A DNA stretch of 64,000 bases, taken from positions 2,666,001 through 2,730,000 of the forward strand of contig JAACJO010000003.1 in assembly GCA_013368445.1 (NCBI GenBank), in the 5' to 3' direction. The notes under the pieces were generated by a model, which was given only the letters and a program-made list of their open reading frames with translations, did no database searches and was not told where the DNA came from. This stretch comes from Leucocoprinus leucothites (Eukaryota; Basidiomycota; Agaricomycetes; Agaricales; Agaricaceae). The stretch's first letter is position 1; every line of letters begins with the position of its first letter. Shown here piece by piece: positions 35,156 to 47,271 of the stretch. The translations under genes and the position numbers were made by a program.

Positions 35156-37230
35156 AAGGAAGGATTGTATGTCCTTGACCTTCTTTGGTTCAGGCCAGTC
35201 CTGGATAGTTTTTACCTTTTCTTCTGACATTTTCAGACCATCTGGAGAAAGAATGTAGCTGAGGTATTTGACTGTATCAGTATGGAACTCACATTTATCA
35301 GCATGAGCATAAAGGCTGTTTTAGTGCAACCTTTTAAGGACTTCACAAACATGTTTGCAATGCAAATTAATGTCCTCCAAATATATGAGAATATCATCAA
35401 GATAAACAGTTATGCACATATCAAGAAGATCCTTGAAAATGTTATTCATAAATCCCTGGAAGGCAGCAGGAGCATTGGTGAGACCAAAAGGCATCACAAG
35501 CCACTCAAATGAACCATAGCAAGTGCAGAATGCAGTTTTCCACTCATTGCCTTCAGCAATACAAACCAAATGATAAGCATGTCAGAGATCAATCTTGGTA
35601 TAGATACCAGCCTTTTGCAGAGAGTCCAGCAAGTCAGAAATGAGTGGTAGTGGGTAGCAATCTTTCCTAGTGATCCAGTTAAGACCACGGAAATCAACAC
35701 AGAGTCAAAGAGAGCTATCTTTCTTTTTGACAAAGAGAACAGGAGCACCATGAGGAGAATTAGAAGGTTGAATAAAACCAATGGAAAGATTTTCGTCAAT
35801 GAATTCTCGGAGTGCAGCAAGCTCAACCTGCAAAAGTGAATAAATCGTTCCAACAGGAGGAGAAGTGCCTTCCTCAAGACTAATGCACAAGTCATAAGGT
35901 CAGTGAGGTGGAAGAGTGTCAGCATGGGATTTGCTGAAAACATCCACAAATTCGTGATATTCTGAAGGAATGTTAGATCGGTTGATAGGATCCTGCAAAG
36001 AAGAAGCAGCTCCAGCCACAAATGAGCACTGGAGATCCAGACCGAAACACATAGAGCCAGGTTGATGACAGACATATGCAAATGCAGCTGTACCAATTAG
36101 TCGAATGTTAGGTCAAGAAGAAGAAGAATCAGGAACTGGTGAGATTGTATCAGAAGCCAGCAATTCAGCAGAGATAGGTGCACAGACAGAAGGAGTAGCA
36201 AGATCTGATTGAAGAGTAGATCAGAAAGTGATTTGACCTGAAACCCAATCAATCAACAGATTGTAGTGGGCAAGCCAATTATGTCCAAGAACCACAGAGC
36301 AAGACAGATCAAGCTAAGTGACATAGAAGTCCAGATTTATACATTCACCAGTTGGAAACAAGATAGGGATTTTCACAGTCTCTGAAATGAACAAATTAGA
36401 TGAACCATCAAACAATTGCAACTCTACAGGAGGAATCAGAATAGTGGGTGCATGATATTTACAAATAAGTGAATTGTCTATGAAGCAATGAGTAGAACCA
36501 CTATCAATGAGCACAGTAAGTGAAATAGGGAGTGAAGAAGATTTGTCCAAAAGCAAAGAAGAAGTAAGTGAAATATGAAGAGAGTTCGGATTGGAAAGAG
36601 CAGATGCATTGAGTTGAATACTCTCTGAAGCACAGGAGAGTTCAACATGATCCTCAGCCTGTGCAGAGTTCTGAGGATTGCTCACTATTTTTTCGAATTC
36701 TCAAATTGAGAGCCTGAAGGTTGCAAAGCATCCTTGGAGTCTGCATCAGCCTTGGCTTTTTGCCCTTTAGGCTTGTTCACATTAGAAGAAGTAGTAGAAT
36801 TGGAATTATTATTAGTATTACCAGACTTGTTCTTGCAAGGACAGTCACAAATCATGTGGTTTCCACCACAGTATAAGCATTGTCCATTTGTAATGTGACA
36901 CTGATACTCTTGAGCAGTCAGCTTACCATCCCTGTTGAGTTTTCCAGCAAGAGGATTGGAGGGTTGTGATGAGAAAGAAGGATTTGATGATTTCTGGAAT
37001 GGTTTAGGATTGTTGGAAGGAGGATTGGGAGGTGTGTTGGACTGCTGCAATGAATTCTGCTGGCAATTGTTGTTGTTGTTCTTCCCCTTGTTTTTGTTCT
37101 GCTGGTTCTGCTGATTCTGCATATCAGGACACATCATCAAAGACTGACCTGGTTTTTCACCAGTATGCTTCTTTTTACAGACACAGAACCAGTAGTTGTT
37201 GTTGATTTGCATAGCAAGATGTCACATAGC

Positions 37231-37512
37231 TGTTGGGATCGCAAACACGCACCTGAGTCCCAGTCTCCGTTCCCAGTATGTTTCATTACATTCTACTTGT
37301 TACTATCACCATATATTACCCCCGTCTCTTATTGTGCCATGATTGTATCCAAGACTTATTGTCTCTATTGTGTAGTCTAGTATTATATAAATAATGTACA
37401 TAGACTGTAAGTCCTTCAGCTCTCCTTCGAGAGGCTGAAGTGAGTTCTCTTTTGTCGTCACCTTACTACTATACTAATCTTCTCTCTTAGTATATATTGT
37501 ACTATTCTTACA
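37231..37512 (+). repeat. 5' LTR of copia element F
   Basis: 282 bp, TGTTGGGATCGC to CTTACA. It contains AGCTCTCCTTCGAGAGGCTG, a short inverted structure also present in the 3' LTR. Confidence 0.95.
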
Positions 37513-37524
37513 GGTTATGGGCCC
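37513..37524 (+). promoter_or_regulatory. Primer-binding site of element F
   Basis: GGTTATGGGCCC directly follows the 5' LTR. It is complementary, with one wobble, to the anticodon-arm segment of initiator tRNA-Met (GGGCUCAUAACC), the internal tRNA priming known for Drosophila copia. Confidence 0.6.
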
Positions 37525-37576
37525 TGCCCCATTGCATTGCTAAAGAAATAGTGAAACTTATCTCTCGAAACCTACA

Positions 37577-40500
37577 ATGTCTATCATGAACATACTCCCA
37601 TCATTGGTTCCGAAGCTGGATGTATCTGATGGTAACTGGGTGATATTTGCACTGCATTTCCAGATGGAAATCCAGGGAAGGGAACTATGGGGCCACTTCA
37701 ATGGTAGTACACCATGCCCTGTGCTCTCACCTCAGGTTGCTCAACCTGCCGGACCGTCATCCACTGTCACTCCTTCTGTGCCATTTGCTCCTACTACTCC
37801 TACTCCTACGGCTACCCCTGTTGCCTCTCCTACTATCTTATCTGCTTCCCAAACTTTGCCGATCACCCCTGCTACTCCTGCTAATGCCTCGACAATGGCA
37901 CCAGCATCAGCACCTCCAGTAACCCCTCAGACCACCCCTGCCCAGCCATCAATCCCTATTGTCACCCTCAAGATGGTCAAGACTTGGAAGCAAAATGAGG
38001 GTATTGCTCATACTCTGCTTGGCCAACATCTCCCTGACTCAACCTTGATGGTCATATCTGGGCATACATCAGTTAAATCAATGTGGGAAGCCATAGTACA
38101 GGAATATATGTACAAGAGTGTCTTTTCACAGGCACATCTTCATCACGAGTTTATGTCAATGCAATGCCCTGACAAGGGCGATGTTCGTGCATTCCTGAGT
38201 GAGATTCGATCTCATAAGGTTGAACTTGGAGCTATAGGTGTCGTCATCAACAACGATGATTACCAAAATGCAATTATACAGTCCTTACCTCGATGGGTTC
38301 CTTCATATGCCTCGAACCAGCTCTCTGCCACCCAACTTCACAGTTCCCTGCAACATACCATAAATCCCAAAGTCTTGATCATCCTGATCAGTGATGAATG
38401 GGATCGCACTCACCCTGACCGCTCCCATGCTAATGGCAATAAATCTGATCACGATGACGCATTGATGGTGACAGGTGGTAAGAGTGGGAATAGCAGCAGG
38501 AAGTTCAAGGGAAAGGGAAGAAAGAAGGGACCATGTTGGAATTGTGGCAGAGATCACTGGAAGAAAGAGTGTCCTAACCTGAAGAAGGTTGCTAGTGAGA
38601 AGAAGGATGAGGAGAGGAAGGGAAACCCATCTGCAAAGAAGGGTGCTAGTGCCAATGTTGTCACGGCCGAAGAGGACAATGAGGACTGCTCTTTCATGGT
38701 TGAAGAGCTGTCTGACTCCAACACAGACTTGAGTTGGTCAGAACTCGAGTGTGATTCCCCTGGTATGGAACCCATGATTAAGGGGGAGTCGTCGAGTGAT
38801 TTTGACTTTGAGTCATTTTTTGAAGAAGTTGAAGCTGCTGAAAGTGAAGAGATCATCAGTGTCAGTGAGCCCACTCAGGCATGAGTTGAAGTTTTTGACT
38901 CAGGTGCATCAATTCACATCACCCCTTACCATGATCACTTTTCCACCTTTGAAACAATCCCGCCTCGACCATTGTGTGCTGCAAACAAGAATGCATTCAG
39001 CACAATTGGTAAAGGGGAAGTCACCCTTGACTTACCTAATGGCACCACATCATCTCAGCTCTATCTGAGTGAGGTACTCTACTCTCCCGTGGCTGGATAT
39101 ACCTTAGTTTCCATTGGACGGCTTGATGATGCTGGTTTCTCCACTATGTCCGCCAATGGGAAGTGCATCATTCAAGATGCAGGTGGTGCTCACATAGCCA
39201 AAATTCCTAGAAATGGAAAGGGGTTATACAAATTAGTAAGGGAGGGTGAAGAGGTGAATATAGTGAGTGAACCACTCACTTTGGATCTAATCCATCATCG
39301 TTTGGACCACATTGCCCCGGGAGCAGCCCAGAAACTTGTTCAGGATGGTTTGATAACCGGGCTGACACTTGATGACAGCGGTAATACTGACTTCTTCTGC
39401 GAGTCATGTGCCTATGGCAAGGCGACTCGGCTACCGATCCTGAAGGCTTGAGACAGTGAGAGAGCGAAGGCTTTTGGTGAGGAGATCCACTCCGATGTCT
39501 GGGGACCTGCGCATGTTGAAACAAAGAAAGGAAAGTGTTATTACATGACATTCATTGATGATTACTCTCGATGGACTCACATTGATTTCCTATTGAACAA
39601 ATCCGACGTTTTCGAGGTGTATCGCAATTTCGAAGCATGGTGCGAGACACAGCATGGTGCTTGCATCAAAGCCCTGCACACGGATCATGGAGGTGAATAC
39701 ACTGCAAGTGAGTTTCAGTCTTACTTGAAGTCTTGTGGTACCAAGAACAAACTCACCATTCACGACACACCACAGCATAATGGTGTAGCTGAGCACTGAA
39801 ATTGCACGATTGTTGAGCGCATTCATGCACTGTTACACACCAGTCATCTCCCGAAGTCGTTCTGGGCATTGGCAGCTGCCCATGTTGTCTGGTTAATGAA
39901 CCAAACCAGCACAAAGGCTGTTGAGAGCAAAACACCTTTTGAGGTGTTACATGGGTGCAAACCGAACTTGCAAGCATTGCGTGAGTGGGGAGAGGAGGTC
40001 TGGGTACACCAAACAGGCAGTGATAAGCTGGGGGGACAGGCAAAGAAGGGGAGATGGGTGGGATATGACAATGAGAGCAATGGCTCCCACATTTATTTCT
40101 CTGATACTGGGGCTGTGAAAGTTGAACAAAACTTCCGTTTTGTCAATTCGCGGTGTTCCAGGCTCGAGGGGGAGCACACACCTGCAAATGAGCCTCGAAA
40201 CAACACCCAAAATGCTCCACATGATCCAAACCCCATGCCAAACCCTTCCCAAAATAACCTAGACCCTGTCATCCCTCCTGCTGGTGAGAAACACACTGAA
40301 ACCACACCCGAAGCCTGTGTTCCCAGTATCCCAGACAATGCCAAACCTGCAGAATTACCCAGCATTGGCAATCCTCCCACTCGATGCTCTCAGTGTGTCC
40401 AAAACCCCAGTGCAAAGGCCCGAGATGTTCTTGAGGGCCATGCACTTGCGGCGGATATTGAGGAGGTTGAGGGATCAGAACCAGGGAGTCTTGAGGAAGC

Positions 40501-42043
40501 AATGAGAAGAGGTGATTGGGAGTTGTGGAAGAAAGCAATGGAGGAAGAACTTACCATGTTGGGTGATGCTGGTACATGGGAACTCATTGATCCACCATTC
40601 GGAATCAACATCGTTGGGTCAAAATGGGTCTTCAAGGCAAAAAAGGATGCTGCGAGGAACATCGTGCACTACAAGGCACGCTTGGTCATACAAGGTTTCT
40701 CACAGGTACTAGGTGTTGATTATTTTGACATGTTTGCACCTGTTGCCCGGCTCCAATCGATCCAGACTGTGCTTGCCATTGCTGCTGCTCATGACTACAA
40801 GATCCATCAGATCGACATCAAGGGCACTTACCTAAATGGGAAGCTGGGCCCTGATGAGATCATTTTCATGAGACAACCTCCCGGCTTCATCTCTTCCTCT
40901 CACCCTCATCATGTATGCCACCTCAAGAAGACCCTCTACAGGCTCAAGCAATCTGGCTGTCAATGGTATCAATGACTATGCAAAATCCTGGTCGATCACC
41001 TGGGTTTTTCCTGGTGTGATATCAACCAGAGTGTCTTCTTCAAGATCAACACTGCTGACCTTGTCATTGTGCTCGTGCACATTGATGACTGCACCATTGT
41101 TGCGTCAACTATCAAGTTAATCAATTGGGTGAAGGATGGGGTGAAGAAGTTTGTGGAAATCATGGATTTGGGAGAGATACACTGGTTACTAGGTATTGAG
41201 GTAAAGAGGGACCATGAACAAGGCAAGCTTTATCTTTCCCAATGTTCCTACATTGACGTGTCACTTCGGTGATACCACTTTGACAAGCTCAAGCCTGTCA
41301 GTACCCCCATGGACCCTTCCACTCGACTTACCAGCATATAATCACCTCAAGCAACTGCCAACATTGCTCGCATGGCTAAACAGCCCTACCAAGAGGCTGT
41401 TGGCACCCTCATGTATGCGGCACTCAGAACTTGACCCGATATCACATATGCTGTACAAGTCCTGTTGAAATTCTCGAAGAATCCGGGAGAAGCCTACTGG
41501 GAGGCCGTGCAATGAGTGTTCAGGTATTTGAAGGGCACACAAGAGTTATGGTTGGTTTATGGAGGCATTGGAGAAGGCCTCGAGGGTTTTATGGATGCGG
41601 ACAGCAACATGGCAGAAGACTGCCATGCCACATCAGGGTACGCTTTCATTGTCAACAGTGGCACTGTTTCTTGGAGTGCCAAGCATCAGGAAATCATCAC
41701 TTTATCTACCACAGAATCCGAATACATCACAGCAACCCATGCCTCAAAGGAAGTCCTATGGCTTCACTCTCTCATCTCTCAAATTTTCGACATCACCATC
41801 CCTACCACCACTGTCTTCTCTGACAACCAATCCACTATTGCACTCTCAAAAGACCATCAGTATCACACACGCACCAAGCACATCAATATCTGTTTTCATT
41901 TTATTTGCTGGATCGTTGAAGAAGGCAAGATCCATCTTGTCTATTGCCCCACAGAAGACATGGTCGCCGATGTCTTCACCAAAGCTCTCCCCTCACCAAA
42001 AGTCAAGCATTTCGCAAAGGAACTCGGACTCAACACAGTTTGA
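37577..42043 (+). pseudogene. copia gag-pol polyprotein, one frame with eight stops
   Basis: 1489 codons in one uninterrupted phase. Gag has a Pro/Thr-rich segment and the knuckle CWNCGRDHWKKEC (about 38540). The protease has FDSGASIHITP just after the first stop. The integrase zinc site is HHRLDHIAPG...CESCAYGKA (39290-39420), and the core has FIDDYSRWTH and HGGEYTASEF. RT has KARLVIQGFSQ (about 40680) and VHIDDCTIV (about 41075). RNase H ends with MDADSN, STTESEYIT and TKHINICFHF. No frameshift is seen. Seven TGA codons (near 38882, 39449, 39797, 40973, 41270, 41430, 41513) and one TAA near 41338 break it. Most TGAs sit where the family has Arg, which indicates CGA-to-TGA decay. Confidence 0.95.
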
Positions 42044-42050
42044 GGGGGAG

Positions 42051-42388
42051 TGTTGGGATCGCAAACATGCGCCTGAGTCCCGGTCTCCGTTCCCAGTATG
42101 TTTCGTTACATTCTACTTGTTACTATCGCCATATATTACCCCCGTCTCTTATTGTGCCATGATTGTATCCGAGACTTATTGTCTCTATTGTGTAGTCTAG
42201 TATTATATAAATAATGTACATAGACTGTAAGTCCTTCAGCTCTCCTTCGAGAGGCTGAAGTGGGTTCTCTTTTGTTGTCGCCTTACTACTATACTAATCT
42301 TCTCTCTTAGTATATATTGTACTATTCTTACAGGTATTCATTCTAGCTCTCCTTCGAGAGGCTGAATATATATTGTACTATTCTTACA
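42051..42388 (+). repeat. 3' LTR of copia element F, with a duplicated tail
   Basis: Preceded by the purine tract TGAGGGGGAG. It matches the 5' LTR to 42332, then carries 56 extra bp that repeat the AGCTCTCCTTCGAGAGGCTG block and the TATATATTGTACTATTCTTACA end with the middle deleted. The ATAGC duplication lies after the extra copy. Confidence 0.92.
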
Positions 42389-42732
42389 ATAGCAGCAAGG
42401 AAAGAGGGGTTGCCAGTAGGAGAGCTGGAAATGATGTTGGAAATACAATCTGGAAGGCCTCAATAGTAGCAGTAAACTAGGACATTGTCTGGCCATCCCA
42501 AGATACTAGCAAGTCATGAGAACTCAACATTATACTTTGTTATAGTCCAGTTATGAACCATGCAAAGGTGTTCCAACTCCTCTGCTGCTTCTGTCTCACA
42601 ATCAAGAGCCCCAAAATTTTCGTGCAACTTGTCTGCAAACAATTGGAAATCCTGAAACCAGGAAATGATGTCCCAATCATACTCCACTTGAAGAACTGTT
42701 TGAAAGTGCTGCTGAGTGGTGTAGAGGCTCAT

Positions 42733-44055
42733 TGACATATGGATATTATGTCAAGTAGACTACTAGCTAGGTAGCTAGAATGTAACCTCTAATGAATTCA
42801 AGGGGAAGTATGGGAAATAGGTAAGGATTTATGTTGCTACTGCTGGATAACATGAAATGTGCGATGAAACTGAATGCTGTACTATTTACTTTGTGAAATT
42901 CTCGAACACTGTACTAGGATCCTGACTAAGTGCGCAGTTTGTGACGCTTAGCTGACTTCTATAACTAAGATCTTTTATCCTGAGGCTGTCTCTGTTTCTC
43001 TCTAAGGTCAACTGGACCTTGTCTATAATCACCCACTCAGTCACACACTGGTGCTGGTGCAGTTGATATGCTTTAACTACAAGCCTTCTTAGCTTGGTAG
43101 CTACTTCACTGTGACACTAGATCAAACTCGAGATGTCTTAGAATATTTCTTAGATTAACTAGTAGAAGTCTTTCCTGTTAGAGTTCTCTTAGAAGGTTAA
43201 TCACTTATTCACTCGAAAATGCTTAGTTTGTGGTCTGCACACCCTATAGCACTATGGAGGCATAGGATTCCTTGCCTATCCGCATGCTGTCAGGCCCTTT
43301 TTATATTATTTGAGAGATACAAAAATAGATGAAATATTCTAGAAAGAAATAGGTATGACTTGAAATTGACTAATAGAAAATGACTGAATTGTCCTGGATT
43401 TGGCTGGGTATACTTTTACAATGCAACACCAACCAGTAGGTCCGTTTGATTGCTAGGTTGTCATATGGATAGCAGAGTAGCTACCACGTGAGTTTCTTTC
43501 ATTAATCCTTTTTTAATTATGGATAAGCATTTCAGCTGTGATATTTTCTTTGACCGAGGACCTCTGCCTCATCAATGCAACCATCAGTTTGCTTGGCCAG
43601 TATGGTTGGGTGACTGAGCAGTGCAGAAATGACATAGCTAAGCAGCAGGGTAGCTAGGTTCTGGTCTTGTACATGTGGAAAACATGGATCATTGTCTGTT
43701 AACCAGTCCATTGATCCTTCTGATCCAATTCTAGACCCTGGTCCTTATTTTTAGATTGATTGAATTGTTCTTGGCATGGAGGTTTCCCTCAAGTCCCAAG
43801 GCGGTAATTCAGTGATGTGGTGTCCTGAAGTCAAGGGTGCGAATTCCTGGAATGGTTCACAATAGTGGACAGCTGTACTAGATTACCAGTCTCACCTGTC
43901 ATATTGGTTGACCATATTACTTCTTAGTAAGTAGCTTTGTAGCTACACTGCTAACACACTATAGAGCTCTTAGGCATAGCATTATTCTTTTATAATACTA
44001 AGTATGAAATCGCGAAAGTATTAGTATTTCCTGTTTATTTTCGGTTTTCGCATCA
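42733..44055 (-). repeat. 1.32-kb LTR-like block (LTR-4), copy 2
   Basis: An inverted copy of 24740-26061, here between two halves of gag of element D. Sense strand minus, TGATGCGAAAACC at 44055 to TGTCA at 42733, with TATAAAAAGGG near 43300. The edges share only ATG, so no standard 5-bp duplication is evident. Confidence 0.65.
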
Positions 44056-44798
44056 TAGCAGGTCCCTTGAGAAAGGTCATTGCAAAGCTAACCTTTGCAC
44101 ATTCTGTAGTGAATTGTGATAGATTAGTATTGAAATATAAATGGCATTGAAAGAGAAACTCATCTAGTTTCTGAGGCTTGGAGCTATTGAATGTGTCAGA
44201 CTCTTTAGCCTGAATGTGTTCCATTTTAATGACAGGCTGGAGAGTGTGGTTGCAGTTTTTGAGGTTAGTTGCAAAACAATCCATAATGTTTGGGAATCGT
44301 TCTTCAGGGTCCGGGTTTTGATGACAGCAGTGACAAGGAGGCTCATGAGGTTCATCTTCTGGGTCATCTTCATCATCAGGATCATCATTGGGAGGACCTC
44401 TATTGCCATCTCCACCTCCTGCATCAGCACCATTGTTATCTAAATGTTCATCATCCTGACCCAAATCTTCAGGTTCAAAAAATTGGGTATTGCCCTCCAG
44501 TTCTTGTGCATTATTCTCCTCTTCTTCCTTGTTGTCTTCATTGTGGTCAACACTAACCTGGTCATGCTCAGGCTGGGGTTCATCTTCTTTGGACTCATGA
44601 ACAGTCCTATATGAAACTTTACACCCATTTTAATGTGGACCTGAAAACCAAGGAGTACTAGGAGTGCCACCTCTACCATGAGTAGAAGGTGTGCATTGAG
44701 AGGGAAGTGGATGATTCTGGACAGAAATACCACAAGTACAAGCAGTATTGCAAGTAAGAGTTGTAGATATATTAAGAGAATGATACTGAAAGTTGGGA

Positions 44799-44809
44799 AT
44801 TCTGAATAT
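44799..44809 (-). promoter_or_regulatory. Self-priming PBS of element D
   Basis: The minus strand reads ATATTCAGAAT, two bases after the 5' LTR. It is complementary over 11 nt to ATTCTGAATAT in the LTR (45022 to 45012; 23453-23463 in the solo copy). That stretch begins 33 nt after a TTAAATA box in the solo copy. Confidence 0.65.
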
Positions 44810-44811
44810 AC

Positions 44812-45355
44812 TATCAAGATTTGTGAATTACCAGTGCTTATTAAGCATGTGAAAGTTATGGAAAGATTAGTCATTGGCTTCAGTATATGTGTTGCACCCT
44901 TCTGATATCATGTCAACCAATTTGGTCTACAAGGAAGATGACAGACAGTGCAAATTGGAATTCAACACTGAAGGAATAATCAGACAGAGAGTAAGAGTAG
45001 AATCTTAGTCAATATTCAGAATGGATAATACATGAGCTAGTAGCAACATATTTAAGATAACATGAAATCAGACAAATAACATGTAAATATTGTGAAACTC
45101 ATAATGTGACAATAAACAAATAAACAGATAAACAAAAGGTAAATAGATAACAACAGACACAATGCAACAGAGAACAACAAATATAAATGGAATAGCAGAA
45201 ATAAATATGAGCACAAATGAAAGGAGGATAGAATGATGAGCAGAAACAGGCTGCAAAATATTTATAGAAATGGTAGATAATAAAAATCACAGGAATCAGA
45301 AGTTGAAAGAATAGTCAGAGATTGAATCAGAGAGGTTGCAATCGCAGATCATGAC
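44812..45355 (-). repeat. 5' LTR of element D
   Basis: 544 bp; sense TGTCATGATCTGCG at 45355 to CTTGATA at 44812. The last bases are CTTGACA in the solo copy, so C-to-T in this one. Right edge adjoins RT of element E. Confidence 0.88.
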
Positions 45356-46248
45356 AATCACTATGACTAGTACAGGATTATAGACAGTTAAACCAACACA
45401 CAATCAAGGACAAAATGCTGCTACCACTCATAGGAGAAGTCATTGACAAACTAAAGGATGCTAAATACTTCAACAAACTCGACCTCATCTGGGGATACAA
45501 CAACATCAGGATCAAAGAAGGAGACAAATGGAAGGCTGTGTTCTTAACAAACAAGGGACTCTTTGAACCAAAGGTCTGTTCTTTGGGAAGTGCAACTCCC
45601 CAGGAATATTCCAAAGAATGATGACAAGCATATTCTGGGAGTTAATCCATGAAGGAGTACTGGCCAACTACATGGACGACTTCATAGTACCTGCCTCATC
45701 CACAAAAGAACTCTGAGAATGAATAATCCAATTCCTCAAAGTCACAGAAAAACACAACCTGTGTTTCAAACAATCCAAATGCGAATTCAATGCCACAGAA
45801 ATACCAATTCTCGGAGTACAGCTAGGAGGGGGAGAAGTGAAAATGGAATACAACAAAGTCTCAGCAGTCAGAAATTGGGAAACACCAAAAAACACCAAGG
45901 GTGTCAAAAGTTTCCTAGGATTTGTCAACTTCTATAGATGGTTCATATGGAACTTCAGCCACATCGCAGCCCCACTCAACAAACTCACAGGGAAAGGAGA
46001 ATGGAAGTGGGAAGATGACGAACAAAAAGTGTTCAATGAACTCAAGAAACTAGTCACAGAAGAACCAGTCCTTGCCCTACCACAACAAACAGGACAATTC
46101 AGAGTAGAGGTGGACACATCAGGACATGCCATAGGCAGAGTACTATCACAAGAACAGGAAAATAAATGGAAACCCATCGCATTTCTATCATGCACCATGA
46201 ACCCAGCAGAATGAAACTATGAGATATATGACAAGGAACTCCTAGCTA
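45356..46248 (+). pseudogene. RT and RNase H fragment of element E
   Basis: Begins at LVQDYRQLNQHTIKDKM (about 45372), with NKLDLIWGYNNIRI, FGKCNSPGIF, the catalytic ANYMDDFIV (about 45665), GFVNFYRWFIWNFS (about 45920), VDTSGHAIG (about 46110) and YEIYDKELLA (about 46225). T3 then cuts it. At least one frame change near 45570 and stops near 45715 and 46212 break it. Confidence 0.88.
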
Positions 46249-47271
46249 CAGTAGCTCAAAAAACTGTCCCAATGTTTTCGCATTTTGGACATATTTGCTA
46301 ATACCAGGGCAGATATATGGCCTAGCATCCTGAAAGTATTTACACAGGTACCTTGACATATTGGGAGCATATTTTTCCATGATCACATGATCCTGTCCAT
46401 CAATTAATTATTAATGAATTATTGAAAATATCTACTCATTAGGACAGTTTTTTGACCCCCTGTCAGCCTCCTAGTATCTACCTTATAACATGCCAGGGGA
46501 GCATCAGGGCAGATGTGGGAGTAATAAACAAGATCATGTGACCTTGGTTGACATGTTGAGATGGTTACAACTGTCTTTCTTCCTGCCACTACATCATGAA
46601 AGCTATCTCCTCTATCCAATACTCTCAAGTCACTTCTCTTCTCAAAGATGGCTATTCCTTGCACCAGATTGAACATAAAACTGGTCTAGGCAAGTCTACT
46701 GTTGGGAGGATCAAGAAAGAAGTTGATGGGGACAAGGAAAACAACAAGGGAGGACATCCTTCCAAGCTTTCTCCTCATAATAAAAAAGCAATAATTCACC
46801 AAATAACCTCTGGAAAGCTAGACAATGCTGTCCAGGCTACAAATTTCATTAACTCTACTCTGTCTGACCCTGTCACACCCCAAACTGTCAGAAATACCCT
46901 TCAGGATAATGTATCTCACTCTGTAACCAAGATCAAATGACCTCTACTCAAAAGTGATACCATGAGGAACACCTTGACTTTGCACATGAATATAGGAATT
47001 GGACAGTGGAGGACTGGAAGAGGATGTTGTGGACAGATGAAACAAAGATCAATAGGATTGGGTTAGATGAAAAGGTGTATACCTGGAAGGAGAGGGGGGA
47101 ACCACTGTCAGATAGAACCACTCTCCCTACTGTCAAACATGGAGGTGGTAACATGATAGTGTGGGGGTACATGGGGTGGAATGGGGTAGGAAAGCTGATA
47201 GAGGTTCAAGGGAATATGGATGCAGTGCAATACTGTGAGATTTTGGACAATGGGGTGGTGGAAAGCTTTGA
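46249..47271 (+). mobile_element. Tc1/mariner element, copy T3, truncated
   Basis: The left end CAGTAGCTC follows TA 46247-46248. The left TIR, the transposase start MKAISSIQYSQV at 46596 and the catalytic WTDETKI (about 47035) are present. Homology to T1/T2 stops at about 47271 in the middle of the catalytic domain, so the right end and right TIR are lost. It has the same stop and A-run deletion as T1. Confidence 0.92.

Larger units (their letters stand above)
31583..36685 (-). pseudogene. pol of element D (PR-RT-RNase H-integrase-chromodomain-like)
   Basis: Protease with VLIDSGSTHCFID (about 36500), RT with [12 protein letters not shown] and VYLDDILIY (35480-35380). Solo LTR 34459-35155 interrupts the connection region, and the frame resumes exactly as LGFTNFYH after one AAGGA copy is removed. 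RNase H with VETDASNYALAA (about 34235) is interrupted by solo LTR 33356-34052 and resumes at [13 protein letters not shown]. The integrase zinc site ends CVTCSRSK (about 32745), the core has ISMDFIEKLP and TSDRGSEFVSHF, and a chromodomain-like end (YKVDCIVDSK...VWLGYKD) stops at 31583. Stops such as DL*HAYHL are TGA in place of Arg. Confidence 0.9.
37231..42388 (+). mobile_element. Complete Ty1/copia retrotransposon, element F
   Basis: LTRs at 37231-37512 and 42051-42388, flanked by perfect ATAGC duplications (37226-37230 and 42389-42393). The integrase precedes RT, the copia order. A single gag-pol frame fills the interior. The right LTR carries an extra 56-bp partial repeat at its outer end. 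Inserted in gag of D. Confidence 0.97.
36686..44760 (-). pseudogene. gag of element D, split by LTR-4 and copia F
   Basis: An acidic N-terminal part with a Glu/Asp-rich stretch and a PHEPPCHCCH segment (44760-44300), then capsid-like KLDEFLFQCHLYFNT (about 44150). LTR-4 copy 2 interrupts at 44055. It resumes at 42732 with YDWDIISWFQDFQLFADKL and NVEFSRLASILGWPDN down to 42394, is cut by F, and resumes at 37230. An Asn/Gln-rich linker leads to the knuckle CLYCGGNHMICDC (about 36870). The start codon is uncertain. Confidence 0.75.
29579..45355 (-). mobile_element. Ty3/gypsy chromovirus, element D, with nested insertions
   Basis: Sense right to left: 5' LTR (44812-45355), PBS, gag, protease, RT, RNase H, integrase, chromodomain-like end (31583), then an antisense ORF region, purine tract (minus AAGGGGGAATAC at 30009-30020) and a truncated 3' LTR. 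It contains LTR-4 copy 2, copia element F and two family-A solo LTRs. The left end is truncated, so no target duplication survives. Confidence 0.85.
28821..46248 (+). mobile_element. Gypsy element E, the outer host, broken by B and D
   Basis: Plus-strand gag knuckles and protease lie at 28833-29575, and RT/RNase H resumes at 45356-46248. Element D (29579-45355) lies between them, and part of E between protease and RT is missing, so a deletion accompanied or followed the insertion. The 5' part of E must lie left of the window, beyond elements B and B'. T3 cuts RNase H at 46249. Confidence 0.75.

Noticed and set aside
37577..42043. Classical repeat-induced point mutation (RIP) as the cause of the stops
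   Set aside because: The visible stop changes are in CGA (CpG) context; Neurospora-type RIP prefers CpA, and RIP is not typical of mushroom-type fungi. CpG deamination fits better.
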